DNA of 64,000 bases from an uncultured Alphaproteobacteria bacterium (GTDB taxonomy: Bacteria > Pseudomonadota > Alphaproteobacteria > Rhizobiales > Beijerinckiaceae), in assembly GCA_937988775.1 (NCBI GenBank), contig CALKHP010000050.1, positions 132,194 to 196,193 of the forward strand, written 5' to 3'. Shown here piece by piece: positions 36,826 through 45,700 of this stretch. The notes under the pieces are model-generated. The model worked only from the letters and a program-made list of their open reading frames with translations. It had not been told where the DNA came from and searched no databases. Both the position numbers and the translations under genes were made by a program. The number at the start of each line of letters is the position of its first letter. The stretch's first letter is position 1.

Positions 36826-37946
36826 GCCCCGATGGCCTCGCAATAGCTGAACAGTCGCACCAGAGCCGCGCGCGATACGGCGCGGTCGGTGCCGGAACGT
36901 GTCTCGTCGGTGCTTTCGTCGAGAAGCGCTTGCGCGGCCTCGCGAAGCGCGCCGGCGCGATCGATCAGGTCGAGATCCTCGCTCTCGCAATCGATCGCCA
37001 ACGCGCTCTCATCCAGTTCGAGATAGGCAAAGTCCGGCGCCATATTTGCAATGGCCGCCGCCAGCGCCGTGCGCCCGGCAAGCCGAACCCGGCCGGAGGC
37101 CATGATCCGGATCAAGGCTTGGCGCCGAACCGCGCCCGTGGGAAGCAGCGCGGACAATGAGGCGGCGGCATCATGACCCGACAGCAGTTGCAAGGACGGG
37201 GTTCGCCAGACGAAACTGCCGGTTTCGACACGGGTGATGGCGGGCGCGGCGGCACGTCCGGCGATCGACACCAGCAGGGCCTCGCCCGGCGCATCGTGCT
37301 TGAAACGATCCGGCTCGGGCGTGCCGCTATAATGCGTGCGCGCGTTGACCGCGACGTGGCCGTGCCAGTCACCCAGCGCCAGGTAATCGAGCCCCGCCCG
37401 CGCGGCACGGTCGGGCGCGATGACATCGGAGGCGGCGGCATCCTCGGAAAAATCCTGGATGGCGCCATGGGCGAGCCCGAGCCGGATCGCGCCTTCCGGC
37501 GTCGCGGCGCCGTCCATCCATTCGGTCAGGTCGCGGCCGGGCCGGCGCGCCGTACACGGCGCCGGCAGCAGCGCCACGTCCGGCGCCAGCATCATCGGCG
37601 CGGGCGCATCCGCCAACATCACATTATCCGGCAGCTCGGCGTGTACCGCATTCCAGAGTTCCACCGCCTGCAACGAATCGTGGTTGCCCGGCAACAGCAC
37701 CCAGCGCAGCGGCGCATGGTCGGCCATCTCGGCCAGGGCCTGGCGCCGCATGGCAGGCGTCGGCGTTTCGCTGTCGAACGTGTCGCCCGCCAGAACGATG
37801 CCGGTTGCGTCATGATCCCGCGCTTGCCCGGCCAGACGCGCGATGATGCCGTGGCGCGCCTCGCGCAGGCGTCCGCGCAAATCCTCCGGCATGTTGCCGA
37901 AGCGCTTGCCGATGTGAAGATCGGAACTGTGTATGAAACGAAACAC
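36822..37946 (-). CDS. DNA repair exonuclease, metallophosphoesterase (SbcD/YhaO type)
   Basis: A 374-residue nuclease. Metal-binding motifs of the calcineurin-like fold are in order: HSSDLHIGK near the start, LAGDTFD, LPGNHDS and GDWHGH. The GTG at 37946 begins exactly at the family start (FRFIHSSDLHIG); an open frame continues upstream without family character. It is translationally coupled to the SMC-like ATPase. The pair stands alone between a transporter and an oxidoreductase operon. Confidence 0.88.
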   Translation of the reverse strand: MFRFIHSSDLHIGKRFGNMPEDLRGRLREARHGIIARLAGQARDHDATGIVLAGDTFDSETPTPAMRRQALAEMADHAPLRWVLLPGNHDSLQAVELWNAVHAELPDNVMLADAPAPMMLAPDVALLPAPCTARRPGRDLTEWMDGAATPEGAIRLGLAHGAIQDFSEDAAASDVIAPDRAARAGLDYLALGDWHGHVAVNARTHYSGTPEPDRFKHDAPGEALLVSIAGRAAAPAITRVETGSFVWRTPSLQLLSGHDAAASLSALLPTGAVRRQALIRIMASGRVRLAGRTALAAAIANMAPDFAYLELDESALAIDCESEDLDLIDRAGALREAAQALLDESTDETRSGTDRAVSRAALVRLFSYCEAIGA

Positions 37947-38082
37947 GGATCTCTCTCGCGAATTACGCCCCCGCGCCCGGATTGGGCAACCGGCTTGGAT
38001 CACGGGAGAAATCTTGAGGTGCCGGAAAACGGGCGCGCTCTCCTTGGCAGGCAGATAAGCGCGCCTCCCCCTTCCCTGCAAT

Positions 38083-38101
38083 CCCTGTCTCGCCGACAGG
38101 G
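38083..38101 (-). terminator. Hairpin after the oxidoreductase operon
   Basis: CCCTGTC and GACAGGG form a 7-bp stem with a 5-base loop 22 bases after the stop of the large subunit. There is no T-tract, so the assignment is tentative. Confidence 0.3.
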
Positions 38102-38123
38102 GAGCATGCAGGCCCTCCGGCGG

Positions 38124-40361
38124 TCAGATCAGCTGCATCGCGGCCTTGACCTTGTCGCGCTTGAACGGGACCGAACGCAGCCTCGCGCCCGTCGCATCGA
38201 AAATCGCGTTCGAGATCGCGGCGGGAACCACGGCAGCGGACGGCTCGCCCGCGCCCCAGGGCTTCTCCGTCGGCCTGTCGATCAGGTCGATGACCAGTTC
38301 CGGCAACTCGGGGAAGCGCAGGATCGGATAAGTCGCCCAATCCAGGCTCGTCACCATGCCGCGGTCGAACAGCACCTCCTCCTTCATCACCCGGCTGACG
38401 GTCTGCACGACATTGCCTTCGATCTGGGCGCGCACGCCGCTCGGATTGATGATCTGCCCGCAGTCATGCACGACATAGACCTTCTTCACGCGGACATCGC
38501 CCATGGCGCTGTCGACCTCGACATCGGCGACGATGCCGACATAAGTCCGCACAAGCTCGTATTTCACATAGCTGACGCCGCGCCCCTTCAGCGTGGTTCC
38601 AGTACCTTGCTTGCGAGGCGCCGTGCGGGTCTCCCAGGCGGCAACCTGCTTCAGCCGTTCCAGCAACGCACGGCCACGGCTATCGGCGGGATCGATATGC
38701 TTGAGCCGGAACGCGATCGGGTCCGCCCCGAGCGCCGCCACGATCTCGTCGAGGAAGCTTTCGTTGGCGAAGGTGTTCTGCATGCGCCCGGGCGTCCTGA
38801 TCCAGGATGGGCGAAGCGGCGTCGTCTCCAGACGATGGCAAACGGTCTTGATGTTGGGGAACTTGTAGGGAATGGCGGAATCGTTGGTGATGCCGCCGGG
38901 CGACAGCAGATTGTCGGCCGGCTTGCCCGACAGCGTCGCCGTGAGCAGATCAACATTGCCGCCCGCCCCTTGCGGGATGAAGAACTCGCTCTCCCACGCG
39001 GTGACGTTGCCGGAGGCGTCGATATTGGCGCGCAGGTCGATCAGGGTTGGCGGGCCTTTCGGGTCCCAGCCGTGCTCGTCGGCGCGCGACCACTGCACGC
39101 GGACCGGCTTGCCGACGGCCTGTGCCAGCAGCGCCGAGTCGGCGGCCGCATCCTCATGGCCGTTGCGGCCGTAGCAGCCGGCGCCGTCGACATAGATGCA
39201 GCGCACATCCTCAAGCGGCAGCGACAGCATCAGCGCGAGTTGCTTGCGCAGGTTATGCGTCGCCTGCGAGGCCGACCAGTTGGTCAGCTTGCCATCCTTG
39301 AACTCCGACACCGAGCAGGACGGCCCGATCGAGCCATGGGTATGGATCGCGAAATCATAGGTCGCCTTGAGCTGCTTGCCCGCGACCGCCATGGCGGCGG
39401 CGCTATCGCCGATATTGCTGGTGACGTCATCCTTGACGACCTTGGTCGTGCGGACATGCTGCCACAGCTTGGCCTGCTCGGGCAGCGGCTCGGTCTTCGA
39501 CCATGTTGCCTTGATCTCGCGCGCGGCCCGCACCGCCGCCCATTCCGTTTCGGTCACGACGCCGAGGAAATCGCCCTCGTGCACGACCTTGACGACGCCG
39601 GGGATGTCCTTGATCGAGGCCTCGTCGACGCTTTGCAGCGTCGCGCCGAGCGTCGGCGGCCGGATCACGCTGCCGTGCAGCATGCCGGGCACGCGCACAT
39701 CGTGCATGAAGGTGAAGCGTCCGGTGAGCTTTTCCGGAATGTCGCGGCGCGGCGTCGCCTTGCCGACGATGGTATAGTCGGCCGGATTTTTCGGCACCGC
39801 CGCCTCATCGAGATTCAGCGAGAACATCTTGCCGCCAATAAGCTCGGCATAGGTCACGCGGCCGCCGCCCGAGCGCGCCGTCACGACACCGGCCGCGACC
39901 GTCAGATCGGCCTTGTCGACGCCGAGATGCTGGGCGGCCTGCGCGAGCAGCGCGCCTTTCGCCGTCGCCGCCGCCTGGCGGATTTGCATGCCGGCGTTCT
40001 GGATCGTCTGGCTGCCATAGGTCGGGCCCTGGTCCGGCGTCAGCGCGGTATCGCCTTCGACGCTCGTGACCGAGGCAAGCGGCACATCCAGTTCCTCGGC
40101 GACGATCTGCTGCAAGCCGATCCTGATGCCCGTGCCGAGGTCGACCTTGCCGCTGTAAAGCGTCACCTGCCCCTTGTCGTCGATCGACAGGAAGCTGTCG
40201 ACCTGATCGAGAGCGACCGGCTTGGCGCCGGCAGCCGGGCCTTGAGCCGCTCCCTGAACCGCGCCTTGGGCCAGCGCTGCCGGCGCAAACGCAAACGCCA
40301 CGACGAGGGAGCCGCCGCCCTTGAAAACATCGCGCCGGGAAGGCTTGAATTGCAGGGTCAT
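38124..40361 (-). CDS. iorB: Molybdopterin hydroxylase large subunit (isoquinoline 1-oxidoreductase beta, IorB-like)
   Basis: A 745-residue molybdenum hydroxylase of the single-chain IorB type. A twin-arginine leader (SRRDVFKGGG) directs the folded enzyme to the periplasm, as expected when a cytochrome is the acceptor. The C-terminal WGAGEPSAA carries the catalytic glutamate of the xanthine-oxidase family, and PGRMQNTFANE is another family stretch. It oxidises an aldehyde or N-heterocycle; the exact substrate is not readable. It acts with the 2Fe-2S subunit and the cytochrome encoded just upstream. Confidence 0.88.
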   Translation of the reverse strand: MTLQFKPSRRDVFKGGGSLVVAFAFAPAALAQGAVQGAAQGPAAGAKPVALDQVDSFLSIDDKGQVTLYSGKVDLGTGIRIGLQQIVAEELDVPLASVTSVEGDTALTPDQGPTYGSQTIQNAGMQIRQAAATAKGALLAQAAQHLGVDKADLTVAAGVVTARSGGGRVTYAELIGGKMFSLNLDEAAVPKNPADYTIVGKATPRRDIPEKLTGRFTFMHDVRVPGMLHGSVIRPPTLGATLQSVDEASIKDIPGVVKVVHEGDFLGVVTETEWAAVRAAREIKATWSKTEPLPEQAKLWQHVRTTKVVKDDVTSNIGDSAAAMAVAGKQLKATYDFAIHTHGSIGPSCSVSEFKDGKLTNWSASQATHNLRKQLALMLSLPLEDVRCIYVDGAGCYGRNGHEDAAADSALLAQAVGKPVRVQWSRADEHGWDPKGPPTLIDLRANIDASGNVTAWESEFFIPQGAGGNVDLLTATLSGKPADNLLSPGGITNDSAIPYKFPNIKTVCHRLETTPLRPSWIRTPGRMQNTFANESFLDEIVAALGADPIAFRLKHIDPADSRGRALLERLKQVAAWETRTAPRKQGTGTTLKGRGVSYVKYELVRTYVGIVADVEVDSAMGDVRVKKVYVVHDCGQIINPSGVRAQIEGNVVQTVSRVMKEEVLFDRGMVTSLDWATYPILRFPELPELVIDLIDRPTEKPWGAGEPSAAVVPAAISNAIFDATGARLRSVPFKRDKVKAAMQLI

Positions 40362-40371
40362 CTTGGCCTCC

Positions 40372-40827
40372 TCAAGCAGCAGCGCGTTTGATCGCGCGCA
40401 TAATCGCGACATGCGTGCCGCAGCGGCAGAGATTGGGCGCCATATGGCTGCGGATTTCATCATCGGTCGGGTGGGCGTTGCGGTTGAGCAGCGCCTGCGC
40501 CTGCATCACCATGCCGGAAATGCAGTAGCCGCATTGCGCGGCCTCCTCGTCGATGAAGGCCTGTTGCAGCTTGCCGGGCTTGCCGTCCACGAGCAGCCCC
40601 TCGAGCGTGGTGATCTTGCGATCCGCGACGGCGGTAACCGGCAGCAGGCAGGAAAAGGTCGGCTCGCCGTCGACATGCACCATGCAGGCGCCGCATTGGC
40701 CGAGCCCGCAGCCGAAACGCGGCCCGTGCAGCCCGAGATCGTTGCGCAGCACATAGAGCAGCGGGGTCGAGGGGTCCGCCACATCGAGCTCGGCGCTCTT
40801 GCCGTTGACGTTCAGCGAGACCTTCAT
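40372..40827 (-). CDS. iorA: 2Fe-2S subunit of molybdenum hydroxylase (IorA-like)
   Basis: A 151-residue iron-sulphur protein with two clusters. The N-terminal plant-type ferredoxin motif (CGLGQCGACMVHVDG then C) and the C-terminal four-helix cluster motif (QCGYCISGM, CRCGTH) are complete. It passes electrons from the molybdenum site to the cytochrome. Its ATG overlaps the cytochrome gene by four bases. Confidence 0.93.
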   Translation of the reverse strand: MKVSLNVNGKSAELDVADPSTPLLYVLRNDLGLHGPRFGCGLGQCGACMVHVDGEPTFSCLLPVTAVADRKITTLEGLLVDGKPGKLQQAFIDEEAAQCGYCISGMVMQAQALLNRNAHPTDDEIRSHMAPNLCRCGTHVAIMRAIKRAAA

Positions 40828-42101
40828 GGCTGGGTTCCTTCCTGTCTGGCTTTGGCGATTTCAGCAGCGACATCAGTCCATTGCGGCTGATCGCTGTAGC
40901 GCGCCCGAACGTATTGCACGAGCGCGGCGATCTGCGCGTCGCTCAGCATGCGGTCGAAGCCCGGCATATAGGGCCCGCCCTCGGTGCGGTAAGACTGGAT
41001 GCCGTGCATGACGGTGCGCACGACATTGGCGGAGCCCGCCCCTTGCACGGCCGTGCTCAGCGACAGTGACAAAGCCTGTGACGGGCCGACATCGCCGCGG
41101 CTGTTATGGCACCTGGCGCAGGCGCCATCGTAGAGCGCGGCGACCGCCGCCGGCTGGCCGGCGGGCACTTTCCCGCCGGCGGGAAGCGTCGGTGCCACAG
41201 CCTTCGCGCCCGCCGAAAGGCTGGCGACATAGGTTGCGATCGCATGGACCTCGGCGGGCGAGACGCGGCCGAGATTATTCGCCACGTCGGCCATCGGCCC
41301 GGCTGCTGCGCCATGCTGGCGATGCCAGCCGGTCGACAGATAGGCGGCGAGCTGGTCGGCGCTCCATTGATGCGCCTTGACGAGAGAGGCATCGAGCGGC
41401 GGCGCATTCCAGCCATCGGCGACGCCGCCGGCATAGAGGTTGTCCTTCTTCTCCGCGCCGAGCACGTTGCGCGGCGTATGGCACGATCCGCAATGCCCAA
41501 GGCCCTCGACCAGATAACGGCCACGATTCCACTCCTCGCCCTTCGACGGGTCCGGCTGGAGCGGCGTCTGGCGCAGGAACAGCAGCTTCCACCCGGCCAC
41601 GATCGGGCGAATGTTGAAGGGGAAGTCGAGTTCGTTGGCCGGGATGCGGTTGGCGACCGCCGGGCGGCTCATCAGGAACGCATAGATGCTACGCACGTCC
41701 TCGTCGGTGACGAAGGTGAAATGATCATAGGGAAACGCCGGATAGAGATTGCGCCCTTCCCGGTCGACGCCCTGGTGCATGGCGCGCCGAAACGCTTCCT
41801 CGCTCCACGCGCCGATGCCGGTTTCCCGGTCAGGGGTCAGGTTGCTCGCATAGATGGTGCCGAACGGGGTCGGGATCGCGCGTCCGCCGGCATAAGGCGG
41901 CCGTCCCGCAGCGGTATGGCAATCGCTGCAATTGCCGATGGTGGCGAGATCGGCGCCGCGCGCGATTTGCGTCCGATCGGATGGGATGGCGGCACTCTCG
42001 GCCGTCGGAGCGATCGCCGGGTGCCACACCAGCCAGATGGCAACCAGGATGATGAGAATGCCGGCGGCGACAACAAATGAGCCCAGTCGTCGTAAAGACA
42101 T
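40824..42101 (-). CDS. Tri-haem cytochrome c (alcohol-dehydrogenase-type cytochrome subunit)
   Basis: A 425-residue membrane-anchored cytochrome with an N-terminal hydrophobic helix and three CxxCH haem sites (CSDCH, CGSCH, CARCH). This layout matches the cytochrome subunits that accept electrons from periplasmic molybdenum hydroxylases or alcohol dehydrogenases and pass them to the oxidase chain. I choose ATG 42101 because GGGGTGAT lies 7 bases upstream; a GTG is available at 42113. It is the first gene of the cytochrome-iorA-iorB operon. Confidence 0.9.
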   Translation of the reverse strand: MSLRRLGSFVVAAGILIILVAIWLVWHPAIAPTAESAAIPSDRTQIARGADLATIGNCSDCHTAAGRPPYAGGRAIPTPFGTIYASNLTPDRETGIGAWSEEAFRRAMHQGVDREGRNLYPAFPYDHFTFVTDEDVRSIYAFLMSRPAVANRIPANELDFPFNIRPIVAGWKLLFLRQTPLQPDPSKGEEWNRGRYLVEGLGHCGSCHTPRNVLGAEKKDNLYAGGVADGWNAPPLDASLVKAHQWSADQLAAYLSTGWHRQHGAAAGPMADVANNLGRVSPAEVHAIATYVASLSAGAKAVAPTLPAGGKVPAGQPAAVAALYDGACARCHNSRGDVGPSQALSLSLSTAVQGAGSANVVRTVMHGIQSYRTEGGPYMPGFDRMLSDAQIAALVQYVRARYSDQPQWTDVAAEIAKARQEGTQP

Positions 42102-42463
42102 GATCGTTATCACCCCGAACTGCGCGACTCTTTAGATATATTCCAACATACCCTCGAATGCGGCATCGGCCAAATCCGGCCGCCGCGCGGCAAAAAAACG
42201 GCCGCGCTTTCCCGCGCGGCCGCATCGTCTTTGCCTGATCCGGACGTGCTCGGAATGTCGGCAAGGAATTGAGCGAACTCCTCGTACATTCCCGTTTAAT
42301 CACATCATGTTCGTTATTATTCTTAATGTAGAAGATGAATGCAGTGCTCCATTTCAGGAGATCATCCGCGCCTTTGCGCAGCGTCACGCCGTGATACTAC
42401 CGGCTGAGCACGAATTTTCCTCCAGTTCGAGCTTGGGAGTGTCCTCGTGCAATCGCTAGAGGA
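42102..42463. other. Intergenic region, 362 bases
   Basis: This stretch contains the terminator at 42192-42222 and, to its right, an AT-rich segment (42290-42345) without coding frame. The promoter of the cytochrome operon should lie between the terminator and 42101. Nothing else was recognised. Confidence 0.5.
42192..42222 (-). terminator. Rho-independent terminator
   Basis: Read on the minus strand, CGGCCGCGC pairs with GCGCGGCCG around a six-base loop and is followed by seven T. It ends transcription arriving from the acyl-CoA dehydrogenase/TRAP operon before it can enter the cytochrome operon. It is the clearest intrinsic terminator in the window. Confidence 0.8.
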
Positions 42464-42613
42464 TCAGCCGGTTGGTGCCGCGCGCGTCGGCGGGATGCGG
42501 GTATTGCGCATCAGCGTGCGCGCCTGCCCGGCATTGGCGAGGTTCGGCACCAACAGTCCGCTCGGGCCGAAATCCGGCACCGGCTTGAAGCAGATAGCGT
42601 CGCGGCGTGTCAC
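42464..42613 (-). pseudogene. Possible C-terminal gene remnant downstream of acyl-CoA dehydrogenase
   Basis: After the dehydrogenase stop, the same frame stays open for 55 codons to TGA at 42464; the part from GTG 42613 is 49 codons. Third positions are G or C in about 46 of 55 codons, as in real genes here, and the text (FKPVPDFGPSGLLVPNLANA) looks like protein. No ribosome site is obvious and the family is not recognised. It may be the tail of a lost gene or a small gene. Confidence 0.3.
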
Positions 42614-42631
42614 CTGCCCGCGCGGCCGTTC

Positions 42632-43792
42632 TCAATAGGATCGCGGCATTCCAAGCGCGTGCTGGGCGACCTGTGCGAGAATCAGGTTGTTGGATAGAGG
42701 AGCGGTGCGGAACAGCCGCGTCTCCTTCCATTTGCGCTCGACGTGATATTCACACGCCACGCCGAACCCGCCATAGGTGGTCATGCAGGCTTCGGCCGCT
42801 TCCCACGCCGCCTCGCTGGCCAAATATTTCGCCATGCTGGTTTCGGTGGCGCATGGCTTGCCCTGATCGAACAGAAGGGCTGCCCGATTGCGCATCAACT
42901 CGGCAGCCTGCACATTCATATGCGCCTTGGCGATGGGGAACTGAATGCCCTGATTCTGGCCGATGGGCCTATCGAAGACAACTCGTTCGCTCGCGTAGCG
43001 CGATGCGTGCTCGACGAACCATTTGCCATCCCCGATGGATTCGCTGGAGACGAGAAGGCGCTCGGCATTGAGCGAATCCACCAGATAATGGAAGCCCTTA
43101 CCTTCTTCACCGATCCGATCGTCGTCAGTCACCTCCAGATTATCGATGAAAACCTGATTGGTGTGATGATTGATCATGGTGCGGATCGGTTGCGCCTTGA
43201 GCGCCGGGCCGGCTTTGGCGATGTCGACGAGGAACAGCGTCAGGCCGTCGGTTTTCTTTTTGACCTCTTCCAATGGCGTGGTTCTGACGATCAGCAGATA
43301 CATGTCGGATTGCATGTATCGCGATGTCCAGATCTTCTGGCCGTTTATGATGTAGCCGTCCTTGACCCTTTCGGCGAAGGTCTTGATCTTGAGCGTGTTC
43401 GATCCGGCGTCGGGTTCCGTAACCCCGAAGGCCTGCAAGCGAAGGCTGCCATCGGCGATTCGCGGCAGATACTTGCGCTTTTGCTCGATGCTACCGTGAT
43501 TGAGGATCGAGGCCATCGTATACATCTGCGCGTGGCATGCGGCACCGTTGCCGCCCGAGCGATTGATCTGCTCGAGAATGACGCAGCCTTCCATGATGCC
43601 CAGTCCCGAGCCGCCATATTCCTCCGGAATGAGCGCGGCGAGCCAGCCGGCTTCGGTCATGGCGCTGACGAACGCTTCCGGGTAGGCCTGTTTCTCTTCG
43701 CAGCGAAGCCAGTAATCCGGCCCGAACCTCGCGCATAATTCGCCGACGGCCGTGCGGATTTCTTCCTGGGTAGCGCTGTAATCAAATTGCAT
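42632..43792 (-). CDS. Acyl-CoA dehydrogenase
   Basis: A 386-residue flavoenzyme that forms a 2,3-double bond in an acyl-CoA. Family signatures are FGVTEPDAGSNT (FAD and substrate binding) and the C-terminal TYGGFGVA with LGMPRSY at the very end. Start ATG 43792 (MQFDYSAT) begins the N-terminal helical domain. It is the last gene of the TRAP operon starting at 46705, so it probably acts on the CoA ester of the imported acid. Confidence 0.93.
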   Translation of the reverse strand: MQFDYSATQEEIRTAVGELCARFGPDYWLRCEEKQAYPEAFVSAMTEAGWLAALIPEEYGGSGLGIMEGCVILEQINRSGGNGAACHAQMYTMASILNHGSIEQKRKYLPRIADGSLRLQAFGVTEPDAGSNTLKIKTFAERVKDGYIINGQKIWTSRYMQSDMYLLIVRTTPLEEVKKKTDGLTLFLVDIAKAGPALKAQPIRTMINHHTNQVFIDNLEVTDDDRIGEEGKGFHYLVDSLNAERLLVSSESIGDGKWFVEHASRYASERVVFDRPIGQNQGIQFPIAKAHMNVQAAELMRNRAALLFDQGKPCATETSMAKYLASEAAWEAAEACMTTYGGFGVACEYHVERKWKETRLFRTAPLSNNLILAQVAQHALGMPRSY

Positions 43793-43835
43793 GTCTTCAA
43801 TCTCCCGGCCGGGATGCGCTCCGCATCTCCGTGAC

Positions 43836-45113
43836 TCAAAGGACGCTTGGCAGCCACAGGGCCAGTTGCGGGAAAATGCCGACAATCAGCATCACGGCCA
43901 TGATGAGACCGACAAAGGGCAGGCAACCCAGCACGATCTGCTTCAGTTCCGCATCCTGCACGGCGCCTTTGAGAACATAGATGTTGAGGCCGACCGGCGG
44001 CGTGATGGTCGCGACCTCCATGTTCATGGTCATGATCACGGCAAACCAGATCGCGTTGAACTCGAGCCCGGTGACCGCCGGATAGAAGATCGGCAAGGTG
44101 ATCAGCATGATCGAGGGCACGTCGAGGAACTGCCCCATGACGAAGAGGATGATGTTGAAGAAGACGATCACCACCCAGTTGGCGATGTCCCAGTCGAGAA
44201 TGGCCGCGCTGACGTTCTGCGGGATATGCAGGACGTTGATGGCCGATCCGAACAGGCTGGCGAGGGCGATAATCGTCAAGATCATGCACGAGGACAGCGC
44301 CGTGTTCTGGACCGCGCTCACAAAAGACGACCAGTTGAGCGACCGGTAGACGACCAGCGCCAGGATCAAGCTGACGAGCGCGCCATAGGCCGCTGATTCC
44401 GTTACCGTGAAAAGACCTGAATAAAGTCCGCCCAGAACCAGGGCGATCAGGCCAATGCCCCAGCCGGCGCGGCTGCTTTCCCGCAGGCGCTCTTGCCAGG
44501 TGGAGCGCGGTTCCAGCACCTCGCGTTGATAGACGAGGGAATAGAACACGCAATAGGCGCACATCACGCCAGCCAGGAGAATACCGGGGATCACGCCGGC
44601 CAGGAACAGGTGCGGGATCGATTCCTGCGTCACCATGCCATAAATGATCATGGTGATGCTTGGCGGGATCAGGATGCCGAGCGTGCCGGCCGCCGCGAGA
44701 CAGCCATAGGCGAAGCTGGGCCGGTAACCGCGCGAGATCATCTCGGGCACGGTCACCGCGGCAAGCGCGGCCACGGTGCCGATGCTGGTGCCGCTCACCG
44801 CCGCGAAAAAGGCGGCGGTGATGACGGTCGCCACACCGAGCCCGCCAGGGATATGCCGCGTCCAGACGTGGATCGCGCTGAAAATATCCTTGGCGATGCC
44901 GGATTTGACCAGCAACTCCCCCATCAGGAGATAAAGCGGAATCGCCGCCCACGCGGTGTTGTCGAGGACGCTGTAGATCGTCTGGCCGACCAGATTGGTC
45001 GGCAGGTTGAACCAGACGAGCGCAACGACGCCAATGGTGCCCAAGGCGAACGCGATCGGCTGGCCCGCGGCGATCAGCACGCCGAGGAAAACCACCAGTG
45101 CCAGGATTGTCAT
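43836..45113 (-). CDS. TRAP transporter large permease (DctM type)
   Basis: A 425-residue membrane subunit with about twelve helices. Conserved stretches include AVSGTSIGTVAALAAVTVPE, ILIPPSITMIIYG and the C-terminal ATITPPVGLNIYVLKG. It follows the small permease by 3 bases and precedes the acyl-CoA dehydrogenase. Confidence 0.93.
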   Translation of the reverse strand: MTILALVVFLGVLIAAGQPIAFALGTIGVVALVWFNLPTNLVGQTIYSVLDNTAWAAIPLYLLMGELLVKSGIAKDIFSAIHVWTRHIPGGLGVATVITAAFFAAVSGTSIGTVAALAAVTVPEMISRGYRPSFAYGCLAAAGTLGILIPPSITMIIYGMVTQESIPHLFLAGVIPGILLAGVMCAYCVFYSLVYQREVLEPRSTWQERLRESSRAGWGIGLIALVLGGLYSGLFTVTESAAYGALVSLILALVVYRSLNWSSFVSAVQNTALSSCMILTIIALASLFGSAINVLHIPQNVSAAILDWDIANWVVIVFFNIILFVMGQFLDVPSIMLITLPIFYPAVTGLEFNAIWFAVIMTMNMEVATITPPVGLNIYVLKGAVQDAELKQIVLGCLPFVGLIMAVMLIVGIFPQLALWLPSVL

Positions 45114-45116
45114 CGG

Positions 45117-45650
45117 CTAGGTCTCTATCGCTTGCCCGGTGCCCTTGCGGCCCGCGAGGCGGTGGATGGCCTCAGCCATGTCGGCCAGGGTCTGGAGTGT
45201 CAGGAGAAAAAATCCGAGGAAGACCAGGAACTGGACCGGCCAGAGCGGGACGGCGATGTCGGTGCCCGAGCGCAGTTTCCAGGCATAGGCGATGCTCCAC
45301 ATCACATACGAACTCTGGAGCACCACCGCGAACAGGGCCAGCGACACCGCGCCGGTCAAGATCGCCAAAATATCGCGGATGCGATCAGAGAGCAGCTGCA
45401 GGAGGGAATCCGTCGCGATCTGTCGCGCCTTCATCAAAGTATAGCCCGCACCGAATGCAAACAGGACGATGATGTTGTAGCGCGTGAATTCCTCGGCGAA
45501 CGTCGCGGTGATGCCGAGGACGCGGGTTATGACCGACAAGCACACTAGAGCAAGCAGGCTGAGCAGGCTTAAACCTGCCAGCCCGCCGGAGACGTTCTGG
45601 ACAAACCTGTTGAACCTGAGGAAGGCGGATAACGGCGCTGAAAAAGTCAT
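45117..45650 (-). CDS. TRAP transporter small permease (DctQ type)
   Basis: A 177-residue four-helix membrane subunit (for example SLLSLLALVCLSVITRVLG and a second helix near FLVFLGFFLLTLQTLADM). It links the binding protein to the large permease. A perfect hairpin lies between it and the receptor gene. Confidence 0.88.
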   Translation of the reverse strand: MTFSAPLSAFLRFNRFVQNVSGGLAGLSLLSLLALVCLSVITRVLGITATFAEEFTRYNIIVLFAFGAGYTLMKARQIATDSLLQLLSDRIRDILAILTGAVSLALFAVVLQSSYVMWSIAYAWKLRSGTDIAVPLWPVQFLVFLGFFLLTLQTLADMAEAIHRLAGRKGTGQAIET

Positions 45651-45665
45651 CTGGACTGGCCTCTA

Positions 45666-45694
45666 GCGTGGTCAGAGCCAAGCCCTGACCACGC
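45666..45694 (-). terminator. Intercistronic hairpin between TRAP receptor and permease genes
   Basis: GCGTGGTCAG and CTGACCACGC form a perfect 10-bp stem with a 9-base loop in the 50-base gap. No T-tract follows. Such hairpins often protect upstream receptor mRNA so that receptor exceeds permease. Confidence 0.4.
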
Positions 45695-45700
45695 CCGGTT

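Noticed and set aside
34303..36846. An 847-codon plus-strand frame opposite the SMC-like ATPase
   Set aside because: The minus-strand protein has Walker A, signature and Walker B motifs; the plus-strand frame is its complement.
37173..40391. A 1,072-codon open frame on the plus strand
   Set aside because: It lies opposite the exonuclease and molybdenum hydroxylase genes, which have intact motifs; the plus-strand text is compositionally skewed and domain-free.
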